Position numbers and translations under genes: made by a program
Shown: positions 12,056-22,944 of the stretch, in pieces
Numbering within the stretch: position 1 is the stretch's first letter
Layout: each line of letters begins with the position of its first letter
Origin: Dugong dugon
Taxonomy: Eukaryota; Chordata; Mammalia; Sirenia; Dugongidae
Length of the DNA stretch: 64,000 nucleotides
Reading direction: 5' to 3'
Assembly: GCA_030035585.1 (NCBI GenBank)
Contig: CM057460.1
Location: 127,704,714 to 127,768,713 of the forward strand
The notes under the pieces: generated by a model
The model's database searches: none
The model's input: only the letters and a program-made list of their open reading frames with translations
What the model was told of the DNA's origin: nothing

Positions 12056-12120
12056 CTTTGTTGTTTTCTGTCATTGAGTCCATTCCGACTCATAGTGACC
12101 CTATAGGACAGAGCAACTGG
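12056..12120 (-). repeat. AfroSINE 3' fragment
   Basis: Tail only: GTTGTTTTCTGTCATTGAGT, ATTCCGACTCATAGTGACCC, then it breaks off in AGAGCAACTGG. Confidence 0.8.
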
Positions 12121-12554
12121 AAAAGGGTGTAAATACAGATGTAAAACACCCTTTCCTCATCACCACCTGTTAAAATCAGACCCATTCTTCCAGGAAAGTA
12201 ACCTTCTCGATAAATCTATTCCTCATCACCGAATGGAAGATGATTCCTCTTTTTTTTAACAACAGTTTTTTGAACTCAATTATTTATCATTTGTGTCAGC
12301 TTATAAGCTTCTTGAAGGCAGAGCCTGCATGCATTCATTTTTGCAACTAACTTGCTCCAAACAGAAAGCAGCCAGCCTTATGCTTAGTGGATATTATATA
12401 TATGTTCTGAGAAGGTAAATTAAATGTCTAAAAATTAATCAGAAGGACTCTGGAGTTTTCAATTTGGGACAATTTTTGTCGGTGGAAAAGAACTGTTTTC
12501 TCAGCCTTCTTATTTTATAATTCCACCATACAGCTGATTTTGGCTTTCTGATTG
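12121..12554. other. No recognised feature
   Basis: Unique sequence with a short T-run at 12251. Confidence 0.5.
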
Positions 12555-12815
12555 TTGTTGTTAGTCGCCACCGAGGGGATTCCAACTCCTGGGGACCCCC
12601 CATATGAGAAGAGTAGAACTGCTCCATGAGGTATTTATGGCTGTGACTTTTTCGAAGAAGATCGCCAGGCCTTGTCTTCCGAGGCAGCTCTAAACCAAAA
12701 ACCAAAAAACAAACCCGTTCCCATGGAGTTGATTCCGACTCATAGCGACCGACCCTTAAACCACCAACTTTTAGGCTACTAGTTGAGTGCTTAACCGTTT
12801 GTGCCACCTGGGGGC
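12555..12815 (-). repeat. AfroSINE, type B, host of a nested SINE
   Basis: Reverse copy from TTGTTGTTAGTCGCCACCGA to GTGCCACCTGGGGG. It is interrupted at 12692-12750 by a short piece of another SINE, and its own sequence resumes at ACCCTTAAACCACC. Confidence 0.88.
12692..12750 (-). repeat. Nested AfroSINE 3' end
   Basis: A strongly 5'-truncated reverse SINE of about 60 bp: an A-rich tail (AAACCAAAAACC), then CCCATGGAGTTGATTCCGAC and CATAGCGACC. It sits inside the older type B SINE. Confidence 0.85.
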
Positions 12816-12951
12816 TTTCTGATTAGACTCTTATAATTCTACAACTGAAAAAAAAGTGGTCAGCTCTTCTCAGGGAATATAATTAAGAAAAAAAACCAGT
12901 CTACGGGGATATCTGGGAACTGTCTTGAATTATCAGATCCTTTTTAGATTT

Positions 12952-13116
12952 GGAGCTCTGTTGGTGCAGTGGTTAGGAGCTCGGCTGCTAACCAAAAGGT
13001 TGGCAGTTTGAATCCACCAGCCACTCCTTGGAAACCCTATGGGGCAGTTAGTTCTGCTCTGTCCTATAGGGCAGCTATGAGTCAGAATCGACTGGATGGC
13101 AACACGTTTGGTTTTC
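12952..13116 (+). repeat. AfroSINE, short form
   Basis: Nearly intact sense copy from GGAGCTCTGTTGGTGCAGTG to CAACACGTTTGG. It is flanked by a 7-bp direct repeat TAGATTT (12945-12951 and 13117-13123), probably the target-site duplication. Confidence 0.93.
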
Positions 13117-13879
13117 TAGATTTAGATTTTATATATTTAAACCATTTTTCTCTATAGGATGAAAGTAATTAGTACTTGGAGGGCAAAAAAAAACCTTTAA
13201 AGGGTGAGTTTGAGATCATGAATGAGTGGTTAGAAAGCATTATCATGAGAAAGAGCTGTGGAAGGGACACAATTTGGCTAGCTGAGTGTTAGAAATTGAC
13301 ATGTATTCCCAGCAAGGAAAGCCATCAGTTTAAACTGCAAAGATCATAGGCTCATCCCTATATCTGATAACAAGGGATTTGATTTCCCTGTGAAGAGAGA
13401 ATCTAGCAATTCTGCAGTACCCCTAACTCCTTCACAGTCATCATGAGCAGGGAACATAGGTTTCCAGCTATAAATCTGTCATGTCATCAGAAAATCCAAA
13501 GAAGACATTAACAGTTTATAACTAAAAAATCCACAAGGATATAGATAAAAGGAAATATGTCCTATAAAATACTTACAATGTCACCGCCAGTAAATGTCAC
13601 AGGGTAATAGACTAATAAAGTATACTCACCTTTTTCATTTATTAGGGTAACATTTCACAGCCAATTTGTATTCCTCAGGGCAGACATTTATTCTGGAGTT
13701 GAAACAGCAAAAAGCAGTATTAGAAGGTGATCTTGCATCATGTCTGAGAGACTCTATTGTGTTTTGTAGTGGTAAAACTCCTACGTTCAAGTAAAATTCA
13801 GTAAGTTAGAATATTTGTGTTATTGACTTCCTTTATTTCTGGAAAAAGAAGTGTAGATTTATTGTCTAAATTCCATTGG
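13117..13879. other. No recognised feature
   Basis: Unique AT-rich sequence without a recognised gene or repeat. Confidence 0.5.
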
Positions 13880-14222
13880 GTAGATAATTTTTGTTGGGTA
13901 AGTTACTTAACCTCTCTACCTCATTTTCCTCATCTATAAAGTAAGGATGATACGAATAACTACGCTTTATGATTGTTGAGAGGATTAAAATAGTTCCTGT
14001 AGAACTTTCTATGATGATAGAATTGTTCTATAATATAGCCACTAACCATACTTGGCTATAGAGCACTTAAAATGTGGCTAGTCTGAGGAACTGAATTTAT
14101 AATTTTATTTAATTTTAATTATATTTAAATAGCCACATGTAACTAGTGGCTACCATATTGGAATGTACAGGTTTAGAACAATCCTCGGCATGTAAGAAAT
14201 CATCATTAAATATTAGCTATAT
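13880..14222 (+). repeat. MIR split by a hAT element
   Basis: The MIR core (GTAAGTTACTTAACCTCTCT, CATTTTCCTCATCTATAAAG, TTGAGAGGATTAAAAT) runs to about 13990. Its 3' part (CTCGGCATGTAAG, CATTAAATATTAGCTAT) resumes near 14180. The DNA between is a different element. Confidence 0.75.
13991..14171. mobile_element. hAT-Charlie-type non-autonomous element
   Basis: Shows TAGAACTTTCTATGATGAT, the paired AGCCACATG / ACTAGTGGCTACCATATTGG blocks, GAGCACTTAAAATGTGGCTA and a TTTATTTAATTTTAATTA centre, which are hallmarks of MER1/MER3-group elements. The exact subfamily and the duplicated target site could not be fixed. Confidence 0.7.
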
Positions 14223-14534
14223 TCAGCCTCTTCTCAGGACAAAATGTGCCACAGAAATGTTTCCTAGCAGCTTAAATGCATGTGGCTTCTACGATTTTGA
14301 AGGGTGGAACAGAAGATATTTAGGAAAGTTGTTCATATCCTTTTTCCATTTGGCTGTGTGCGTGTGTGTTTTAGTGAATCCATTGCTTTATCCACTAAAG
14401 AAAAAAATCTAGAATTTGTACTTGAAAATAAAAAAGAAGGGCAAAATCAAGTCATACTAAAACTATTACATAGCTAATAAACTGGTGAAAACAAACAAAC
14501 ACAACAAAACTCAGTGCTGGCAGAATGGTGAAGA
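14223..14534. other. No recognised feature
   Basis: Unique sequence, no gene or repeat recognised. Confidence 0.5.
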
Positions 14535-14905
14535 AATAGGCACCCTATGTAAACCTGATGCTTTAGCATCTTCTGTTCCATCTGCCTGTAGTGCTCTTCC
14601 TACAGATATCTGCATGTCTTGCTTCTTCATTATCTTCAGACCTCTGCTTTGATGCCACAAAAAAAAAAAAAAAAAAAAGAAAAGGCCTTCCTTGACCATC
14701 CTGTATCCTGACTATCCTATATAAAATTGCACCTTCTCATTATTCTCTACGCCCCCGCCCATCCTTCTCTATAACTTTAATCTGTTTTATTTTTCTTCAT
14801 AATATATATCACTTCTTGATAAATTATTCATTTAACAGCTTGCTTATTGTCTGTCTCCATTCACTAGTATGACAACTTCTTGAAGGCAGGGATACTGTTA
14901 AAATA
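14535..14905 (+). repeat. L2 LINE 3' region
   Basis: Sense L2 fragment: GTTCCATCTGCCTG, TTCTTCATTATC-type block, GGCCTTCCTTGACCATCC, then a TATTGTCTGTCTCC block and TTCTTGAAGGCAGGGAT near the LINE's 3' end. A 19-20 base A-run at 14657-14677 interrupts it. Confidence 0.72.
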
Positions 14906-15269
14906 TTGCTATTTATTCAGTAAAAAAATTGGAAAGCCAAATGTCCACGGACTATAAGATGTTAACTCAATAAAATGGTATAAAGCCAAATTAAGATACT
15001 AAAGGTTATTAATGGTTTAAAGATTTACAGGATTCATTATCTCCACCTTCTCTCCCCCAAACACTTTCACCTTGTATATACCTCTTCATCTTTTATTTAT
15101 TATAGACTTTTTATTGACTTTGGGAAAAATTACAAACAAGCATATTTATTACAAAAAGTCAATCAAAACATGAAGAACACACACAATTGATCCTGTCATT
15201 CCCTTGTACATGAGCAATCATATTCCATCATCACAGAACAAAATCCAGGCTTACTAGGGCCTTCAGACC
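14906..15269. other. No recognised feature
   Basis: AT-rich spacer between two L2 pieces, possibly a worn part of the same LINE. Confidence 0.4.
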
Positions 15270-15620
15270 CCTGTGTACTATGGACCGTGACTACTCTCAA
15301 CCTCGTCTCCTACTGCTCTGCCCATACTCATGTCCTTCCACCTCGCTAGCCTCCTGGCTCTTCTTTGACCATTCAAATGTTTCAAAAGCTCAGGGCTTTT
15401 GCTACTTCTTGGCATGGCTCTCTTCTCTCCAAGATAATCTACCTGGCTTGCTCCCTCATTTCTTTCAGGTTTATCTCAGATGTCACCTTCTCTACTGCCC
15501 TGTTCTCTATTGACTTTCCCTGATTTAGTTTTCTTCAGAACTTTGTTTGTTATTCTATTTGTTTGGGTGACTACATCCTTCTCTACAATGTAAGGCTTTG
15601 TCTGCTTTTATAACCCCATA
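15270..15620 (+). repeat. L2 LINE fragment
   Basis: Sense L2 sequence with CTACTGCTCTGCCC, CTCAGGGCTTTTGCTACTTC, TTTCTTTCAGGTTTATCTC and AGATGTCACCTTCTC, in the order expected for the L2 3' half. An open frame of 77 codons here is part of the degraded LINE, not a gene. Confidence 0.75.
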
Positions 15621-15744
15621 ATCAATTTTGGCTGAATGAATTCAGAAGTCTACTGAACACAATCAAGGATATATGTAGATTAACATAGATACATAGTTAC
15701 AGTGGGAGTGTTAAGACGGAGAACACAGAAGGGTTTTTATTCAG

Positions 15745-16262
15745 TAACATTCATTCAACAAGTATTTCCTGAGCAACTACTGTGTGCTGGTCACTCTTCC
15801 AGGCTATTGGGGTCCATCAAGGTACAAAACAGATAAAGTCTCTGCCTCATGGAGTTTACATTCTAGTGAAATAAACATAAGCATAATAAAGAATTGTAAC
15901 ATATGTTAGAACATGACAAACGCCATGAAAAAATAAAACAGTAGAGCAGGGTAAGAGAATGGGAGTGTGCACAGGATAAAATAGAGTGGTCAGGGTGGAT
16001 TGTATTGAGTAAGTAAGATTTGAACAAAAGTTGAAGGGATGAAGGACTTGGTCAAGGGGTTGTATGAGGTAATAGAGCCCCTGGAAGAGGAACAGTTAGA
16101 ATAAAGGCACTAGGCTGGGAGCATATTTGGTATGTTCAAGGGAGAGCGAGGTGGCCAGTGTGCCTAGGGTAGAGTGAGCCCGGGCAGGGATGGGAGAGGA
16201 GGTCAGAGAGGTAATAAAGGACTAGTTTATGCTGGATTTCATAGGCCAGTTAGGAATTTGAC
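15745..16262 (+). repeat. Ancient mammalian interspersed repeat, class uncertain
   Basis: Begins CATTCATTCAACAAGTATTT, then ACTACTGTGTGCTGG, CTCATGGAGTTTACATTCTA and GTAGAGCAGGGTAAG, ending near ATAGGCCAGTTAGGAATTTG. This order is found in old mammalian repeats (L1M/L2-like), but I could not settle the family. Confidence 0.55.
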
Positions 16263-16280
16263 TTTTACCTTCTCTCTCTG

Positions 16281-16329
16281 TATATACATATACATACATA
16301 TGTACATACACAAACACACACACACACAC

Positions 16330-16368
<39 letters not shown>

Positions 16369-16396
16369 CATACACACACACACATATATATACTTT
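16281..16396. repeat. Compound CA/TG/TA microsatellite with a perfect palindrome
   Basis: TATACA-type repeats lead into (CA)n, which abuts (GT)n at 16329/16330 to give a perfect 32-bp palindrome (16314-16345). A (TA)n run then continues to about 16368 and (CA)n(TA)n to 16392. Short open frames on both strands through this block are repeat artefacts. Confidence 0.95.
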
Positions 16397-17282
16397 TCTG
16401 TTCTCTCTTTTGGAGTGATATTTTGCTGGTCCTCCAGGGCCTGCAGATTTCTCTGTGATCTCTCCATTAAATTTATTTTTAAGACCATACAAGAATTAAT
16501 TTATAACAAAATGGAAATGACTGACATTAATTCATGTGTTGTATTCTCTGGAATACTCTCCAAGAAAAGAGTAGATATTTGCCTGGAAAAAAAGATAAGA
16601 CAGAGACTTCAGGCAGAGGCAAACTGGTCAGCATTGTCTTGGCCAGGAAACCTTTAGTGGAGGAGCCAGAAGTCACACCCTGTAAGCAGTAGCTGCAGGT
16701 GTCCCAGGCCAGCTGAGTGGGAGCTTTTGCCTGCAGCCACTCACCTGCTGCCCCTGCTCCTCAGGCAACTCAGCATCAGGTAACCTCATTTGTCAGATAA
16801 CATCCGGAATCTGAAGTGGTCCTAGCAACCAAGGGTAGAGCTCGAAGGAAAATAATCCCCCCTACCTGAGCGTATGCCTTGCAGTTACATAACTGCGCAG
16901 GCTCTGGCTTCTTTGTTTCCAGCTTTCTGGCAGTCCCCAGAAGTTCAGGGCAAATTTCAGAGTCACAACATTTATTTTTAATCTTTAACTAAACCTTATA
17001 CTCACTAGCACATTCTCCTGTGGCCACTCACCTTTTCCCATGAGTCAACTATTGTCAACTAAAGTAAACTGTCCAAAAGGGTATAGAGCATTTTTATTGG
17101 TGAAAGGAAAATTGGTAATAAAAGTGTGTAGTGGGGTGCTGCTTAAACATGGCAATGTGGATCTACACCAAAAAAGAAAAAAAAAAAAAAAAAAAAGCCT
17201 AAAAATGAGCAACTGATGCTTCATGTGTGAGTGCATAGAATTGATTCCTAAAACTCCTAGGGGATCCACTTCTCTGATATTA
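16397..17282. other. No recognised feature
   Basis: Unique sequence. 16640-16960 is more GC-rich (CAGCTGAGTGGGAGC, CTGCTGCCCCTGC) but has no promoter or exon signal I can defend. An A-run lies at 17175-17197. Confidence 0.5.
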
Positions 17283-17365
17283 TTGGCTGTGTGACTTCAG
17301 GTAAGTTATTCCACCTCTCTGAACCTCAGTTTGCTCTTCTGAAAAACCGGTATCTGGATAAAGCT
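17283..17365 (+). repeat. MIR fragment
   Basis: Core only: GGCTGTGTGACTTCAGGTAA, CCTCTCTGAACCTCAGTTTG. Confidence 0.7.
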
Positions 17366-17440
17366 TTGCAAGTTGCTTTCCTGCTTCCCCTTTCCAAGGT
17401 TCTGCTACTGAATTTGAATTTACATAATGGTAGCCTTTCT

Positions 17441-17632
17441 GGAAGAGTCACTGGGTAGTGCTACGAAATGAAAGGTTGGCAGTTCAAACCCACCCAGAAG
17501 CATCTCAGAAGAAAGCCCTGATGATCTGCTTCTGAAAGGTTGCAGCCATAAAAACACTATCGTGTGCAGTTCTACTCTGACACACATGGGGTTGCCATGA
17601 GTTGGAATCAAATCAATGGCAACTGGGTTTGT
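17441..17632 (+). repeat. AfroSINE, type B
   Basis: Sense copy with a short head deletion, AGAAAGCCCTGATGATCTGC, TCTACTCTGACACACATGGG and tail CAATGGCAACTGGGTTTG. Confidence 0.9.
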
Positions 17633-18379
17633 TTAGCTGTTCTGAGGCTCTCTTTGGCTCTGATCAATTCAGCTGGGTAAAATTCAGAGTAAAAAAGCTT
17701 GTGCGGATGAAGAAAACTATTCTGCTTAGTATATGCTTCTTAGTCTAATAGTTGTACGTCTGACTTGTTCCTCAAGCCCTGCCATTTATTACTTCAAGCT
17801 GCTCATCTATGGAGCCCGTCCAACCGTAGGTTTACCAGATGTACCTGTGCAATAGTGTTTGGGAAAACAGTGAAATACTCTTAGACCAACTGCGAGCCGT
17901 AGGGAGGACAAAATGGCTAGTTTTTTCATAGCTGAGTGTTGGCATATGGAGTCAACTTTGTGACTTGAATAACTTTAATGCTGTGTGGTATGTTTATTTA
18001 AACACAGAGTAAATACAGAAGTTGTTATACTTTGGGATTTGGAGACTGAGAGGCCCAGTAAATCATGTAATTACAAATTTTGAGCCCAGGCATGGAATTA
18101 TTTATAATTTCACATTTTTCCTTTATTATTTACTTGGTCATTATTATTAACATTTTCAGTTTTTGGAGAAGACTAAGAAAGGAGTAGAACAATATTTTTA
18201 CTCTAGAAAATTTATTTTGAGGATTTTATTTAGGTCATTTTTCCCTAACAGAAATCACAACTTGCAGACTATTTTTTTTTTTTTTTTGAGGCTGTGTGGT
18301 TTACAACATATTCTCTTCAACTATACAAATAGCTTTAGAAATACTTTCTCTAAGTCCATTTTATTTTTCAATATGATGG
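17633..18379. other. No recognised feature
   Basis: Unique AT-rich sequence with a T-run at 18271-18287. Confidence 0.5.
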
Positions 18380-18985
18380 TTGTTGCCACTTGGGGCAGAC
18401 TGCACATTGTCCTCCAGTATTCATATTCCTATTCCTTCTTACTAATAGAGTTCTGCTAGGCAAGTGTCTGAACAGCTAAAGAGTACATTTCTCATCCTTC
18501 CTTGTAGCTAGATGAGGTCATGGTCTAAATTATAGTCCGTGAGGTATAAGTGGAAAAAATTTGGGGTCTTATTCTTAAAAGAGGAGCCCTGGTGGCACAA
18601 TGGTTAAGCACTGGGAGCTAACCAAAAGGTCAGCAGTTGGAACCCACTAGCCACTCCTTTTCTGTGGGAGAAAGATGTGGCAGTCTGCTTCTGTAAAGAT
18701 ATACAGTCTTGGAAACTCTATGGGACAGTTCTACCCGTCCTATCTGGTCACTATGCGTCAGAATCCACTCCATGGCAATGAGTTTGGTTTGATCTTAAAA
18801 GTGTTGGACCTGCAGTTCCCTACCTTACTGGCTGCTACTGCCAGCTGGGAGATGGTGAGAACTTGAATTTCCTCCTTGAGCCCAGATATGAAAACCAAGG
18901 TTTGCAATGGCAGAGATGTCCTACAAGTCCTACCTTGGGACCATGACACAAGAAAAGAAGGCACTTCCATTTTGTATTTTGCAAG
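18380..18985 (+). repeat. Ancient interspersed repeat interrupted by a SINE
   Basis: GGGGCAGACTGCACATTGTC, AGAGTTCTGCTAGGCAAGTG and AGCTAGATGAGGTCATG are typical of an old mammalian LTR-like or DNA-transposon repeat. It resumes after the SINE with AGAACTTGAATTTCCTCC. The class is not settled. Confidence 0.45.
18582..18792 (+). repeat. AfroSINE, long form
   Basis: Sense copy from AGGAGCCCTGGTGGCACAAT to CAATGAGTTTGG. It is flanked by the direct repeat TCTTAAAAG at 18573-18581 and 18793-18801, a clear target-site duplication. Confidence 0.95.
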
Positions 18986-19333
18986 CTCTTTTTTACAGAA
19001 GCTTAGCGTGTAAACTACTACTCTTGTCCTTAAGGCCTGGGTGATAAAAGTGGCATGTTTAAGCAGCAGACATTCTTACAGTGTGCACATAAAAACTACC
19101 CTTTACTTCCCACTGCCACCCTTCTCTGAATTGCTGCCGTCTATGGTGATTTCTTCACCTTGCATCTCAGTCTGAGCAGGGCCCTTGCAATGGGAGATGC
19201 CCTGTCCCTGGGCTCCATGTGGTTCTATCACTTTCAAAAGAAATACAAACCATCTCCTAAGTAATATAGTTCAGGCTTCCTTACTTTGTTTTCTTAAAGA
19301 ACTTGTCACAGGGATTTCACAGAGACTTACCAT
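18986..19333. other. No recognised feature
   Basis: Unique sequence. Confidence 0.5.
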
Positions 19334-19600
19334 GTTGTTGTTGTGTGCAGGGCAGTCGATTACGACTATTTACCATAAAAACAACAACAACAACAAATCA
19401 AAAAACATTGCTATGGAGTAGCTTCCTACTCATAGTGACCCTGTAGGATAGGGGAGAACTGCCCCACAGGGTTTCCAAGGCTGTAATCTTTACAGAAGCA
19501 GATTGCCCCATCTTTCTCCTGCAGAGCTGCTGGTGGGTTTCAACTGCTGATCTTTTGGTCAACGGCTGAGCACTTAACCACTGCACTACCAGGTCTCCTT
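19334..19600 (-). repeat. AfroSINE, long form, preceded by a SINE tail fragment
   Basis: A worn SINE tail (TTGTTGTTGTGTGCAGGGCA, GTCGATTACGAC) at 19334-19365 is followed by (ACA)n and a full reverse SINE from CATTGCTATGGAGTAGC to ACTACCAGGTCTCC, including the CTGTAATCTTTACAGAAGC middle block. Confidence 0.9.
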
Positions 19601-19609
19601 CATACTTAA

Positions 19610-19745
19610 AAAAAAATAAAAACCTGTTGCCGTCGAGTCGATTCCAACTCATAGCGACCCTATAGGATAGAGTAGAACTGCTCCATAGGGTTTCCAAGGC
19701 GCAGCTGGTAGATTTGAACTACTGACCATTCAGTTAGCAGCCGAT
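19610..19745 (-). repeat. AfroSINE, truncated at the head
   Basis: Reverse copy with an intact tail region (CTGTTGCCGTCGAGTCGATT, CCATAGGGTTTCCAAGG). It ends within the tRNA-like part (GTTAGCAGCCG). Confidence 0.9.
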
Positions 19746-20454
19746 TCTGCTTTAGACTTTGCTCACCACTCCTCCCCGAATTTGTATTCGTTGTACTTCC
19801 TGACACAGAGTCTTCATGCTGTTTTCATAATATAGTTAGGACTCTCCCGTGCCTTCTTCCCTGCAATAAATAAACAAAAATTTCAGTTTGTAAATAAATA
19901 AATACTTCATGTGAATATTGAAAACCATCTGTTCGGTACATCTTGAACTTCCTAATTCTTTTTAAATACCTCACAGTATTTCCTAAAATAGTTGTACCAG
20001 TTATTATATTTATTGTTCATAATATCTATTATACTTTACTCCTACAAAGAATAAATATGATTATACATTTTATCACGTAAGATGGAAGTGTTTTATATAT
20101 CATGTGCAGTATAAAAATGATATAAGAAATACCCAGGTATCTATCCCTTAGCTAAGAAATGAGACATTACTAAAATCATTGAAACCTCTGAGTAACTTTC
20201 TGTTATTAAATTTCTCTACCCTACCTGAGGTCCCTAGGAAACCACTAACCTTCTAAATATTTATCATTCATTTACTTGCATCTGCAATTTTGCAAAGTAT
20301 ATGTTTATTCTTAACAATTCGTATTTAGAGCAACATGTTTTTGAACTTTAAGAAGTTGTACCACACTAAATATCTAAACATTATGTTGGGACATTCATCC
20401 ATGTTGAATGTAGCTTTAAAAAAATTTTCACTGCTATATAGTATTTCAATTAAT

Positions 20455-20682
20455 AGTATTGGCTAACATATCCCAGGGACTGTCCTAACTACCTTACACA
20501 TACCAATCCACTTACATTTATACCAATATGATGAGGGAGTTAATATGAATAATCTCATTTTGCACCTGAGAAAATGAAGGTACTGCTTGGTTAATAGGCC
20601 ACACAGCTAGTAAGAAGTGGAACTATGATTCACATCTAGGTGTTCTAGCTCTTAAGTCTGTGCTCTTAGCTACTATATTCTT
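20455..20682 (-). repeat. MIR SINE
   Basis: Reverse MIR with CCCAGGGACTGTCCTAACTA, TAATCTCATTTTGCACCTGA, GGCCACACAGCTAGTAAGAA and a head near CTCTTAGCTACTATATTC. Confidence 0.8.
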
Positions 20683-21378
20683 TTTTTTTTTTTAAATTGT
20701 ACTTTAGATGAAGATTTATAGAGCAAACTAGCTTCTCGTTAAACAGTACACATATTGTTTTATGATGTTGGTTAACAACCCCATGACATGTCAACACTCT
20801 CCCTTCTCGACCTTGGGTTCCCCATTACCAGCTTTCCTGTCCCCTCCTGCCTTCTAGTCCTTGCCCCTGGGCAGGTGTGCCCCTTTAGTCTCGTTTTGTT
20901 TTACGGGTGTGTCTAATCTTTGGCTGAAGGGTGAACCTCAGGAGTGACTTCATCACTGAGCTAAGAGGGTGTTTGGGTGCCATACTCTCAGAGTTTCTCC
21001 AGTCTCTGTCAGACCAGTAAGTCTCGTTTTTTTTTTTTTGGAGTTAGAATTTTGTTCTACATTTTTCTCCAGCTCTGTCCAGGATTCTCTATTGTGATCC
21101 CTGTCAGAGTAGTCAGTGGTGGTAGCCGGGTACCATTAAGTTGGACTGTACTCAGTCTGGTGGAGGCCGTGGTAGTTGTGGTCCATTAGTCCTTTGGACT
21201 AATCTTTCCCTTGTATCTTTAGTTTTCTTCATTCTCCCTTTGTCCTGGGGGGATGAGACCAGTGGAGTATCTTAGATGGCTGCTCACAGGCTTTTAAGAC
21301 CCTAGATGCTACTTACCAAAGTAGAATGTAGAACATTTTCTTTATAAACTGTGTTATGCCAATTGAGCTAGACGTTCT
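20683..21378 (-). mobile_element. Afrotherian-type L1 3' end
   Basis: Starts with the complement of a poly(A) tail (T-run 20683-20694), then GATGAAGATTTATAGAGCAA, CCCATGACATGTCAACACTC, TAATCTTTGGCTGAAGGGTG and AACTGTGTTATGCCAATTG. It is about 80-85% similar by eye to 30479-31172. The copy at 54.7 kb continues into L1 ORF2, which identifies the family. It is 5'-truncated. Confidence 0.8.
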
Positions 21379-21491
21379 GGTTTGTTAGTAGTTTTGCTGT
21401 CATAATCACTACTGCTAGGAACATTTTTATACATATTACTTGGATATTAATGTGTTTGCTAATGAGTGGAAAATTGCTAGATTGTAATGCA

Positions 21492-22222
21492 TGTATATTA
21501 GCATCCTATTGCGACTGTGTCAAGTCACTGCAAACTTAACGGGGTAAAACAACACAAATTTATTATCTTACAGTTTTAGAGGTTAGAAGTCCAAAATGAG
21601 TCTCATTGGACTGAAATCAAAGTATCACCAGGGCTGCATTACTCCTGGAAGCTGTCAGGAAGAATCCACTTCCTTGCTGGCTTGTGGCCCCATCTGTCTT
21701 CAAAGCCAGCGATGGTAGAATGAGACCTTTCATCAAATCACTCCAACTTTGCTTCTGTGGTCACGTCTTCTCTGACTGACTCTTCTACCTCCCACTTCCA
21801 CATTTAAAGCACCCTTGCAATTACATTGAGTACATCTAGATAATCCAGATAATTTCATTATTTTAAGATCAGCTGATTAGTAACTTTAATTTCACCTGCA
21901 ACCCAAAAAAACCTCCTTGCCATGTTATGTAACATATTCATAGGTTCTGGGGGTTAGAGGAGGTGCCCTGGTGGTGCAGTGGTTAAGCATGTTAGGCTGC
22001 TAACTGAAAAGTCAGCACTTGGAACCCTCCAGCTGTTTTCGCAGAAAAAGATGTGGCAGTCTGCTTATAAAGATTACAGCCTTGGAAGCCCTATGGGGGC
22101 AGTTCCAACTCTGTCCTATAGGGTCACTATAAGGGGAAATTGATACAACGGCAATCGGTTTTTGGTTTGGGATTAGGGCATGGACATGTTTGGGGGGCCA
22201 TTATTCTGCCTACCACACTATG
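21492..22222 (-). mobile_element. MLT1-like MaLR LTR with nested SINE
   Basis: Reverse LTR from TATATTAGCATCCTATTGCG and GGGGTAAAACAACAC through GAGGTTAGAAGTCC to GGACATGTTTGGGGGGCCAT and CTGCCTACCACAC. The AfroSINE at 21961-22169 interrupts it near its left terminal repeat sequence GGGGGTTAG. Confidence 0.75.
21961..22169 (+). repeat. AfroSINE, long form
   Basis: Sense copy from AGGTGCCCTGGTGGTGCAGT through AAGATTACAGCCTTGG to CGGCAATCGG. It is inserted in the MLT1-like LTR and is therefore younger than it. Confidence 0.92.
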
Positions 22223-22944
22223 TATATTATCAAATTCCCTAGGTAATGAAAAAATGCTTTCTAAAATGCGTCTTTTTTAAATCAGTTTACATTCCTAACT
22301 AGCAATGTATAAGAAAGTCCATTGCTCTACATCCTCAGTATATTTGACTTAAAAATGTTTTAAATTTGGTAGTTGTGAAATATTATGTCATTGTATTAAA
22401 GTTGCATGCCTGTTATTCCTTGAAAAGTTGAGCATCTTTTCAGATCTTTATGGAATTCTTTTTTCCTTCTGCTATGAAATGCCTATTCATTTATTTTCCG
22501 CAATTTTCAATTGGTTTGACTTTGTCTTTGTCTTATTTATTTTATGGGTTTACATTTCCTGTGCCATTCCTGTGCCAGTCACATGTGCTTCAAATACTTT
22601 TCCCCTGTTGTTTATTTCTTAATGGTGATGTTTGATGTACATAAGTTTTAAAGTTTAATGAAGTTATATTTTAAAAAATTCCCCTTATGATTTTTCATTT
22701 TCATGTTTCATTTTGAACAATATTAACGTCTGCAAGGTGATAAAGATATAGTCCAATATTGTCTTCTAAAAGTTTTAACGTTTTCCTTTAGTTTTCTGTA
22801 TGGTATGATGTAGGACTCCAAATTGTTCATTTTTCCAGCACTATTGACTGCATACTCTGCAATTGTTTTTCAGCATCAACTATGTCATATATCGAGTTTT
22901 CTTATATCTTTTTAATTCTGCAGCAAAAAATACTCTGTCTCACT

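Noticed and set aside
13998-14179. Apparent 8-bp hAT target duplication TGTAGAAC / TTTAGAAC
   Set aside because: The left TAGAAC is itself part of the element's terminal sequence, so it cannot be counted as duplicated target.
16174-16657. Several open frames on both strands rich in Tyr/Ile/His/Val
   Set aside because: They are translations of the CA/TG/TA microsatellite.
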